Shown here: positions 7,144 through 13,961 of the stretch, one piece after another
Layout of the letters: every line of letters begins with the position of its first letter
Numbering within the stretch: the stretch's first letter is position 1
NCBI RefSeq assembly: GCF_016464305.1
Contig: NZ_JAEIOJ010000005.1
Span: 124,001 to 188,000, forward strand
Direction of reading: 5' to 3'
Origin: Umezawaea beigongshangensis
Lineage (GTDB): Bacteria; Actinomycetota; Actinomycetes; Mycobacteriales; Pseudonocardiaceae
DNA: 64,000 bases
Position numbers and translations under genes: made by a program
Notes under the pieces: generated by a model
Databases searched by the model: none
What the model saw: only the letters and a program-made list of their open reading frames with translations
Told to the model about the DNA's origin: nothing

Positions 7144-7983
7144 ATGGCATCGCCCCCGTTCGACGAGTTCGAGTCCGTCCGGTCAGACCCCGACCCGATC
7201 AAGCGAGGTCAGCGGGCAAGTGAGTTGATCACCATCTACCAGCAGCGGTCAGTAGAGCTGGCAAGACTGCGCAAGGCGGCAATCGAGGAGGCGCGCCGAT
7301 CAAGCAACATGAGCTACACCGAAATTGCTGCTGCCCTCGGTATTACAAAGGGGCGAGTTACGCAGATTCGTAGCACTGCGCCACGCCCTGAACGAGCGTT
7401 CTTCGGAGTCGGCCCACTAGAAATTGCACTGCCTGGCCGTATCATTCGCGAGCGAGAGGATGTGGTAATCGCCTCCGAGGATGACGCTACGGGTGCTTAC
7501 TTGACCGTAGAACTGGAAAAATTGGCGTTTTCTGTAGCTGACCGCGTTTTGATCGACCCGCGCGAGGAGTGGGAGCCAAAGGGTGACGCCGTTGTGGTGT
7601 GTGGTCCGGCTTCTGCACACATAGGACACAAACTTATGGGGGAAGATCCGTTCCTGACGATGACCCTAGGCGATAATGCTCAGTGGTACATCGTTGATCG
7701 GATCACCGGAGGGCGGTACTTGTCGCCGATGGACGATGTGAATCCTATCCGAGCCGACCACGCCTATATTGCACGTCGCAAGTTGGGCAATCATGTAATT
7801 GTACATATCGCGGGTCTTCACGCGCTGGGCTCTGTTGGGGCAGCGCACTACTTAATTACAGCGCTTCCCGAGTTGTTCGCAGAGTTTGGGGATTCGGAAT
7901 TCAGTATGGCCGTAACGGGCGAATTTGAAGGCCTCGCTCCGAAGAAAATCAGCGTCCTTGCTCCAGTGAGAGTGTGGTCATGA
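7144..7983 (+). CDS. sigma-70 region-4-like HTH regulator with unknown sensor domain
   Basis: 279 residues. Residues about 30-80 hold a helix-turn-helix (MSYTEIAAALGITKGRVTQI) of the sigma-region-4 type. The remaining ~200 residues include VVVCGPASAHIGHKLM and VIVHIAGLHALGSVGAAHYL, which look like a compact ligand or nucleotide-binding domain I cannot name. AGAGG precedes the ATG. It overlaps the PP2C gene by four bases (ATGA), so the two proteins are made together and may form a signalling pair. Base composition is clearly lower in GC than the surroundings, and one Leu is encoded by the rare TTA codon (AHYLITA), pointing to separate acquisition. Confidence 0.72.
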   Translation: MASPPFDEFESVRSDPDPIKRGQRASELITIYQQRSVELARLRKAAIEEARRSSNMSYTEIAAALGITKGRVTQIRSTAPRPERAFFGVGPLEIALPGRIIREREDVVIASEDDATGAYLTVELEKLAFSVADRVLIDPREEWEPKGDAVVVCGPASAHIGHKLMGEDPFLTMTLGDNAQWYIVDRITGGRYLSPMDDVNPIRADHAYIARRKLGNHVIVHIAGLHALGSVGAAHYLITALPELFAEFGDSEFSMAVTGEFEGLAPKKISVLAPVRVWS

Positions 7984-8780
7984 GGCAATTTTACGGCAGT
8001 GTTCTCCCTGGTGGGTCAGGTATCGGGCAGGATCGTTGGCTGAGTACGCTCAACTCGGTAGCAGTTCTAGATGGAGCTTCTAGCTTTAGTCCTAGTACCG
8101 CGACCGCAAGTGATTACGTAGATTTACTTGCTTCTGCACTCAGAAGAAGACTCGATGACTTAAATGTCGACCTTCCTGAGTTGCTTGCTGAAAGCATCCG
8201 GGAAGTAGTCGGAAGGCTGGATGTTCCCGCTCATATTGGCCCATCGTCTACTGTTCTCATCGCGCGTAAGCGCGCCAGTGTTTTGGAAGTGCTGGCGTTA
8301 GGGGACAGCACTGCGCTGATCGCCACCAAAAAGGGTGAAATTCACCGGGTGACAGACGCGCGCCTAGGTGGGGTGGCCCATGACATGCGTCGTACCTATC
8401 GCGAGCGGTTGCAGAGCGGTAGCGGCTATGACGAGGAGCATAAGTTTCTAATGAGTAAGCTGCAAGAAGTGGAAGTTCAATACAGGAACGTGCCGAATGG
8501 TTATTGGATTGCTGAGTCTGAACCGCGAGCGGCGGGTGAAGCCGTAAGTCGTCAATTTCCGTGTAATCTGATTGAATGGTGCGTGCTTGCGACTGACGGT
8601 GCGCAAAGAATTGTAGACCACCTTGAAATCGGTTGGGAAAGGGTTGCCAATTTGCCCAAGGGAGACTTGGACGGGTTTCTTCAACGGCTGCATGACTGGG
8701 AGGAGACAGAAGATAGGAATGGCGTACTCCTGCCTCGGGCAAAACGTCATGACGATAAGACTATAGTAATTTGGCGATGA
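7980..8780 (+). CDS. PP2C-type protein phosphatase
   Basis: 266 residues from the ATG at 7980. PP2C landmarks appear in order: GQDRWL near the N-terminus, AVLDGAS (metal-binding Asp/Gly), SSTVLIAR, LALGDSTALI, CVLATDGAQ and HDDKTIVIW at the C-terminus. These supply the acidic residues for the two-metal centre that removes phosphate from Ser/Thr. It is translationally coupled to the HTH gene and shares its lower GC. At least three TTA leucine codons occur (in YVDLLAS, DDLNVD and LALGDS). Its stop codon falls within the first, decayed repeat of CRISPR array 1, so the array abuts the gene directly. Confidence 0.8.
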   Translation: MRQFYGSVLPGGSGIGQDRWLSTLNSVAVLDGASSFSPSTATASDYVDLLASALRRRLDDLNVDLPELLAESIREVVGRLDVPAHIGPSSTVLIARKRASVLEVLALGDSTALIATKKGEIHRVTDARLGGVAHDMRRTYRERLQSGSGYDEEHKFLMSKLQEVEVQYRNVPNGYWIAESEPRAAGEAVSRQFPCNLIEWCVLATDGAQRIVDHLEIGWERVANLPKGDLDGFLQRLHDWEETEDRNGVLLPRAKRHDDKTIVIWR

Positions 8781-10083
8781 CCCCCGCTTGTGCGGGGAAG
8801 ACGTTCCGACCCACCACACCACGGCGACGGGCCGGGGTCCACCCCCGCTCGCGCGGGGAAGACCGCGGATGGATGTTCTCCCCACCCGCCTCCCACGGAC
8901 CACCCCCGCTCGCGCAGGGAAGACAAGCCGATCTCGATAGTCGGGCACAGCGTCGGGGGACCACCTCCGCTCGCGCGGGGAAGACGACACCGTCGGCGAC
9001 TGGTACTCGGCGGACATGGGACCACCCCCGCTCGCGCGGGGAAGACATCGAGCACGTCGACCAGGGCCGCGCGCTGGTGGGACCACCCCCGCTCGCGCGG
9101 GGAAGACAAGCAGACCACCGAGATGGCGTGGCAGAACAAGGGACCACCCCCGCTCGCGCGGGGAAGACACGGTTGCTGGCTCCCTGGGCGACGCGCTCCG
9201 GGGACCACCCCCGCTCGCGCGGGGAAGACCGGCTGCGCCTCCTGGTCGCTGACGCCGCCTGGGGACCACCCCCGCTCGCGCGGGGAGACCGCCGCGACCA
9301 ACGAGACCCAGACGGACAACACCGGACCACCCCCGCTCGCGCGGGGAAGACCTGCTGCGCGGCGAGGTCGACCTGATCACCAATGGACCACCCCCGCTCG
9401 CGCGGGGAAGACAACGACGAGTTCAGCAAGAACGCCCGCGACCGGGGACCACCCCCGCTCGCGCGGGGAAGATTCCGGGTCACCAACAGCGCGGGCACCG
9501 ACAAGGGGACCACCCCCGCTCGCGCGGGGAAGATCGTCGGCATCAGCTCCACCAGGCACGCGTGCGCGGACCACCCCCGCTCGCGCGGGGAAGATCGGGA
9601 CAGCATCGACCACAGGCCGCTCGCGCTGGGACCACCCCCGCTCGCGCGGGGAAGATCCCGGCCGACAGACCGTGCCGGTGATCGGTGCGGGACCACCCCC
9701 GCTCGCGCGGGGAAGATACGTTCCAGTCGCTGTTGACCGCGCACCCGACGGGACCACCCCCGCTCGCGCGGGGAAGATAACACGGCGGGCGCGCAGGGCG
9801 TCGTCGACGCGGGACCACCCCCGCTCGCGCGGGGAAGATGGGACGAACGACAGCCGGGTGGCCGTCGAGGACGGACCACCCCCGCTCGCGCGGGGAAGAT
9901 CTCGATGGCGGCGGCGCGCTCGGCGTCCAGGAGGGACCACCCCCGCTCGCGCGGGGAAGATTCCAGGTCGACGTCGCCGAGGTCGGGCTCCGGGGGACCA
10001 CCCCCGCTCGCGCGGGGAAGATCGGGGGTCGATCAACGGATCGTTCTGCATCCGCGGACCACCCCCGCTCGCGCGGGGAAGAT
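8775..10083 (-). CRISPR. CRISPR array 1, type I-E-like, 22 repeats and 21 spacers
   Basis: A 28-bp repeat recurs every 61 bp (once at 60 and once at 62), leaving ~33-bp unique spacers. On the minus strand the repeat reads GTCTTCCCCGCGCGAGCGG and onward, closely like the E. coli I-E repeat (CCCCGC stem, GCGGGG), so crRNA is predicted to run leftward and the leader lies at the right. Repeats at the left end are decayed (8775-8802, 8836-8863, 8897-8924, 8958-8985). The 11 right-hand repeats (from 9446-9473 on) all end GAAGAT on the plus strand while the 11 older ones end GAAGAC. One repeat, ending at 9289, lacks an A. No cas gene lies in the window. Confidence 0.97.
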
Positions 10084-10508
10084 ACTTCTTGACCTGGTGC
10101 TTTGTGTCGGGCAGCGGGCTTTCAGCATGGGTTTTGCGGGGTGGAGTGTAACCGTGGGGCTGCTGTAGTGGCTCTAGAAGGGTTGGCCTGCAGTTGCGGA
10201 GTCTGGCGTCCTCATGCAGGGATTGGTTCATCCTTGGCCCTCTTCGAGGGCGTCCTTCTCTGGGATCGGTAACTGCGGTAACTGCGGTAACCTCGCAGGT
10301 CGGAGGGTTACCGATCTGGTTGCGGTTACCGATGGCGCGGTTACCGGTAACCCGGCTTGCGGTAACCGGTTACCGCTGCGGTAACCGCCTGACCTGCACG
10401 GTTACCGCAGTTACCGCAGTTACCGATCCCAGAAGGACAGGGCCGCTCATGCGGAGATTGGTCTGCTTGCGGCTGGTGGGGGAGGCGGGCTGGAGCGGTG
10501 CTGCTGAC
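10084..10508 (-). promoter_or_regulatory. CRISPR leader block 1
   Basis: About 425 bp to the right of array 1, repeated after arrays 2 and 3 with high identity. The repeat-proximal part (10084-10250) begins acttcttgacctgg in all three copies. A lone TGTAACCG lies 64 bp from the first repeat. The distal part holds the GGTAAC/GTTACC palindromic block. Being next to the least-decayed repeats, it is the transcriptional leader for leftward crRNA. On the minus strand TTACAC, 16 bases, CATGCT is a weak candidate promoter. Confidence 0.75.
10252..10438. repeat. GGTAAC/GTTACC mega-palindrome 1
   Basis: A ~187-bp imperfect inverted repeat whose ends are GTCCTTCT...GGGATCGGTAACTGCGGTA and its complement. 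Thirteen GGTAAC or GTTACC hexamers are arranged with mirror symmetry: three outer GGTAAC on the left, three outer GTTACC on the right, and two back-to-back pairs (GGTTACCGGTAACC, GGTAACCGGTTACC) at the centre. It could extrude as a cruciform or dock many copies of one dimeric protein. No similar cluster was seen elsewhere in the window. Confidence 0.9.
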
Positions 10509-10533
10509 TAGACGATGATCATGTTGACAGGCC

Positions 10534-11414
10534 GGGGAGCCCCCGCTCGCGTGGGGAAGACGCCACAGCTGCCTTCGTCAGCAGCGCCGCTTCCGGACCC
10601 CCGCTCGCGTGGGGAAGACATCGGCCTGCTGATGCGCAAGGCCCAGGAGGACGGACCACCCCCCGCTCGCGCGGGGAAGACCCCGAGCCGCCGAGCGTCC
10701 CGTTGACGGTGAGGGGACCACCCCCGCTCGCGCGGGGAAGACACCTGGTTCCACCACCCACCTATCAGCAGGAGAGGACCACCCCCGCTCGCGCGGGGAA
10801 GACACGTGGTCATGCGCATAGTGTGGCTGCGAACTAGGACCACCCCCACTCGCGCGGGGAAGACCACCAGAACCTCATCCCGGCCACCCGTGACGCCGGA
10901 TCACCCCCGCTCGCGCGGGGAAGACGTCCACAAGGGCCGCCGGTCGGACACGATCGCGGGACCACCCCCGCTCGCGCGGGGAAGACAAGTAGTGCAGCGC
11001 TCCGGAGATCATCCGGAACGGACCACCCCCGCTCGCGCGGGGAAGACTCCTCGACGAGTTGGGCGAACCTTGAAACGAGGGGACCACCCCCGCTCGCGCG
11101 GGGAAGACACGTCCGCGACGGACAGGCCGTGACGGGCGTACGGACCACCCCCGCTCGCGCGGGGAAGACGCTTTGTCTTACAACAAGCGTTACAGGGGTT
11201 CGGGACCACCCCCGCTCGCGCGGGGAAGACGGTCCGCCGGTCCGGGCGGGTGGTGACGGGCTACGGACCACCCCCGCTCGCGCGGGGAAGACCCCGTCTC
11301 GTCCTGCAACGCGAAGTTGATCGGGGGACCACCCCCGCTCGCGCGGGGAAGACCACCGGAACGGATAGGCCGCGGAGTAGTAGAGCGGACCACCCCCGCT
11401 CGCGCGGGGAAGAC
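10534..11414 (-). CRISPR. CRISPR array 2, type I-E-like, 15 repeats and 14 spacers
   Basis: Same repeat family and ~61-bp period as array 1. The left (leader-distal) end is decayed: the first repeat (10534-10561) has lost its 5' match, the second (10595-10619) lacks CCA, the third (10653-10681) has an extra C. Single changes mark repeats ending at 10864 and 10925. The last repeat is 11387-11414, directly followed by leader block 2. All complete repeats end GAAGAC. Confidence 0.97.
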
Positions 11415-11827
11415 ACTTCTTGACCTGGTCCTTTATGTCGATCAGCGGGTTTTAGCATGGGTTTGTGCGAGGTGAAGTGTAACCGTGGGGCTGCCGCAGT
11501 AGCTCCAGAAGGGTTGGCCGGCAGTTGCAGAGGCTGGCGTCTTCACGCAGGGATTGGTTCATCGTCGGTCGCGGGTGGGGGCGTCCTTCTCTGGGATCGG
11601 TAACTGCGGTAACTGCGGTAACCTTGCAGGTCAGAGGGTTACCGATCTGGTTGCGGTTACCGATGGCGCGGTTACCGGTAACCCGGCTTGCGGTAACCGG
11701 TTACCGCTGCGGTAACCGTCTGACCTGCGCGGTTACCGCAGTTACCGATCCCAGAAGGGCAGGGTGGCCCGCCCCGGCTCATACGGTGATTGGTCTGCTC
11801 GCGGTTGGCGGGCGAGTGCAGGCTGGA
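11415..11827 (-). promoter_or_regulatory. CRISPR leader block 2
   Basis: Homologous to blocks 1 and 3 but the most diverged copy (for example cctttatgtcgatcagcgg where the others have gctttgtgtcgggcagcgg). It keeps acttcttgacctgg at the repeat junction, the lone TGTAACCG at 11478-11485, and the palindromic block. Its distal end is interrupted by the truncated first repeat of array 3. Confidence 0.72.
11583..11760. repeat. GGTAAC/GTTACC mega-palindrome 2
   Basis: As in copy 1, but one outer right-hand GCAGTTACC unit is missing, leaving 12 hexamers and a three-to-two asymmetry of the outer sites. Otherwise the spacing of the central pairs is kept. Confidence 0.88.
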
Positions 11828-12571
11828 GCGGGGAAGACTCGGCGAGGTCGGCGGTCTTCTCGGGCTGGCGCGGACCACCCCCGCTCGCGCGGGGAAGACT
11901 CGATCGCGTCCCAGAGTTCAGCCGCTGACGTGGGACCACCCCCGCTCGCGCGGGGAAGACGCACCGCCCGCCTGGTTTACCCCCGCACCGCCGGGACCAC
12001 CCCCGCTCGCGCGGGGAAGACCCGTAGAGCGTCGGCAGGGGTGCGGGGCCGCGGGGACCACCCCCGCTCGCGCGGGGAAGACCATGGTGAGGACCGTCTC
12101 GCCGCCGATCTCCTGGGACCATCCCCGCTCGCGCGGGGAAGACGCGCCGATCTGCTGGAACGTCAGCATCTTCGACGGACCACCCCCGCTCGCGCGGGGA
12201 AGACAGCGCTGGCCGCAGGTCGCGAGCGAGCGGGTTGGGACCACCCCCGCTCGCGCGGGGAAGACCCGACCTGGCACGAGACCGGCGCGTGCAGGCTGTG
12301 GACCACCCCCGCTCGCGCGGGGAAGACGTCGACGTCGACCAGGACGCCGCCGAGCGCGAGGGACCACCCCCGCTCGCGCGGGGAAGACGTCCAAGCGCAG
12401 AACCGCGCCGATGCTGCCCGCGGACCACCCCCGCTCGCGCGGGGAAGACTCTTCTCAACACCGGGCTTGTCGAGGAGTCGCGGGACCACCCCCGCTCGCG
12501 CGGGGAAGACAAGGTCTCCCGCGAGGAGGTGCTGGCCTGGGCGGGACCACCCCCGCTCGCGCGGGGAAGAC
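11828..12571 (-). CRISPR. CRISPR array 3, type I-E-like, 12 full repeats plus a truncated one
   Basis: Full repeats end at 11899, 11960, 12021, 12082, 12143, 12204, 12265, 12327, 12388, 12449, 12510 and 12571. An 11-bp remnant GCGGGGAAGAC at 11828-11838 is exactly 61 bp before the first full repeat, so it is the oldest repeat, cut off where it joins leader block 2. That gives 12 spacers. One repeat (ending 12143) has CCATCCCC instead of CCACCCCC. Confidence 0.97.
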
Positions 12572-13009
12572 ACTTCTTGACCTGGTGCTTTGTGTCGGGC
12601 AGCGGGCTTTCAGCATGGGTTTGTGCGGGGTGCAGTGTAACCCCGTGGGGCTGCTGTAGTGGCTCTAGAAGGGTTGGCCTGCAGTTGCGGAGTCTGACGT
12701 CCTCATGCAGGGATTGGTTCATCCTTGGCCCCCTTCGAGGGCGTCCTTCTCTGGGATCGGTAACTGCGGTAACTGCGGTAACCTTGCAGGTCGGAGGGTT
12801 ACCGATCTGGTTGCGGTTACCGATGGTGCGGTTACCGGTAACCCGGCTTGCGGTAACCGGTTACCGCTGCGGTAACCGTCTGACCTGCGCGGTTACCGCA
12901 GTTACCGCAGTTACCGATCCCAGAAGGACAGGGCGCCCCGCCCCGGCTCATACGGTGATTGGTCTACTCACGGCTGGTGGGGGAGTGCGAGCTGGAGCAG
13001 TGCTGCTGC
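12572..13009 (-). promoter_or_regulatory. CRISPR leader block 3
   Basis: Close match to block 1 throughout, including acttcttgacctggtgct at the repeat edge, a lone TGTAACC at 12636-12642 and the palindromic block. Homology with block 1 ends near gctggagcagtgctgctg. With no array to its right, it is the last unit of the tandem series. Confidence 0.75.
12743..12929. repeat. GGTAAC/GTTACC mega-palindrome 3
   Basis: Thirteen hexamers in the same mirrored order as copy 1, with a few substitutions between motifs (for example ATGGTGCGG for ATGGCGCGG). The hexamers themselves are unchanged, while spacer bases vary, which suggests selection on the motifs. Confidence 0.9.
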
Positions 13010-13247
13010 CGCTCGAACGCCGCTCCGCTGAGACGGCGAGTGCCGCTCGCGCGGGTTCCGCTGACGAACGTGCGTAGACGGACCGTCGGAAGCAGGTTGA
13101 TGAGCTGTGACGCCCTTCGGTGCGAAGGGCGGCCAGACCGCACGACGAGCAGGAGTGGCAGTGCAGAACGGGCGCTGTGCCGAATACGTACCGAAGTTGG
13201 CTGATCGAAGCCTATTTGCCCAGCTCAGAGGTGGTACCGTGGGCACA
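13010..13247. other. junction DNA between leader 3 and the tRNA-Tyr fragment
   Basis: No supported gene. It contains a perfect 9-bp hairpin CGCCCTTCG/CGAAGGGCG (13111-13131) that could end transcription. The bases just before 13248 include a CCCA...TGGG pair that faintly resembles a tRNA D-arm, but no acceptor stem matches the 3' fragment. Confidence 0.5.
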
Positions 13248-13298
13248 CTGTAAATCCGTCGGCTTACGCCTACGTAGGTTCGAATCCTACACCCGCCA
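13248..13298 (+). pseudogene. 3' fragment of tRNA-Tyr, candidate att scar of the integrative element
   Basis: The 51 bases from the anticodon loop (CTGTAAA, anticodon GTA) through variable arm, T-arm (GTAGG TTCGAAT CCTAC) and the 3' acceptor strand ACCCGCC plus A match actinobacterial tRNA-Tyr. The upstream bases do not supply the required 5' acceptor GGCGGGT or a paired anticodon stem, so this is not a working tRNA. A tRNA 3' half followed by its terminator is what the far end of an element inserted in a tRNA gene leaves behind. The intact gene should lie at the other end, left of this window. Confidence 0.7.
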
Positions 13299-13306
13299 CG
13301 CACGTC

Positions 13307-13346
13307 AAAGGCCCCGTGACCTGTGAGAACAGGTCACGGGGCCTTT
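13307..13346 (+). terminator. terminator of the tRNA-Tyr locus
   Basis: A 17-bp perfect stem AAAGGCCCCGTGACCTG with its complement and a 6-base loop, ending CCTTT. It lies eight bases past the tRNA fragment and could also work in the reverse direction. Confidence 0.85.
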
Positions 13347-13434
13347 CTCGTCGCACGGCGTCGGCCGGTTCCTCGTGGCGCGAGGAGGCCGACGCGCAAG
13401 AGCTTCCTCTCCCCTGCGTGTCGGCCTCCGGCCC

Positions 13435-13465
13435 AGCATAACCCACCTCGAACACGTGTTCGAGG
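13435..13465 (-). promoter_or_regulatory. perfect LexA (SOS) box with leftward promoter
   Basis: TCGAACACGTGTTCGA at 13448-13463 is a perfect match to the actinobacterial LexA consensus TCGAAC-N4-GTTCGA, inside a 20-bp palindrome (13446-13465). On the minus strand TATGCT (13440-13435) lies 17 bases from TCGAAC, so the box overlaps a -35 and would block a leftward promoter. The only thing downstream is a short open frame (start TTG about 13405, with GAGAGGAAG before it) ending at the tRNA terminator, then the att fragment. Confidence 0.65.
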
Positions 13466-13472
13466 GTCTGCG

Positions 13473-13727
13473 TCACACCGCGGCGAGGACCGCTCTGCCC
13501 TCGTCGGTCATCTCCGCGCGCACCCACGAGCCCCACCCGGTGGGGCCGCTCGGGCGCACCAGTCCGGCCCGCACGAGCTCGTGCGTCGTGAGCTGGTCGC
13601 AGCACGGCAGGCCGTCGACGTACAGGTCCGGCTCACGACCACCGCAGAACTCGGCACGTCCCGCTGCGACCGCGCGCAGCATCGAACGTGCTCGGCCGGT
13701 CAGCTCTGGCGTCTTCGTCGTGGTCAT
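13473..13727 (-). CDS. conserved-looking small protein of unknown function
   Basis: 84 residues starting MTTTKTPELTGRARSMLRAV. The middle contains LPCCDQLTTHELVRAGLVRP, which reads like a winged-helix segment, and the end TDEGRAVLAAV resembles the final helix of small wHTH proteins. A Cys pair (CC) and CGG are present. The ATG has a GGACATG context with AGAGGACG upstream. It stands alone between the SOS box and phzF-like gene. DNA binding is possible but unproven. Confidence 0.6.
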   Translation of the reverse strand: MTTTKTPELTGRARSMLRAVAAGRAEFCGGREPDLYVDGLPCCDQLTTHELVRAGLVRPSGPTGWGSWVRAEMTDEGRAVLAAV

Positions 13728-13961
13728 GTCCGTCCTCTCCGCGAGACCTCGCTCCCCACTGGATCAGGAGGGCGTCCCCGTGCCGCAAGTACCCGCCGAT
13801 CGGGTGCTTCACGCGCACAAGTGAGATCGAATTCACGCCGGCAGCCGTTTCACCAGGGCTGATCGGTGTATTTCACCCGACCGGATGGATCGGAGGACGT
13901 TGCGCCGAACGGCCCGTCGTCGGCCGGTGGGGCGCCGCTGCTGACCGTAGGATCGTCGAGC

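Noticed and set aside
10252-10438. GGTAAC/GTTACC block as a plasmid replication origin (iterons)
   Set aside because: No replication gene adjoins it and three copies each head a CRISPR array; origin use is not excluded but less economical.
8775-12571. Spacers matching the element or other genes in the window (self-targeting)
   Set aside because: No match noticed by eye on either strand; a proper alignment was not possible here.
8448-13077. Long open frames on both strands across the CRISPR arrays (repeated PPPLARGR or SSPRERGWS peptides)
   Set aside because: The peptide repeats follow the 61-bp DNA period exactly; they are translations of CRISPR repeats, which are free of stops by composition.
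13207-13298. Functional tRNA-Tyr
   Set aside because: The 5' acceptor and anticodon stem do not pair with the 3' half; only the 3' 51 bases match.
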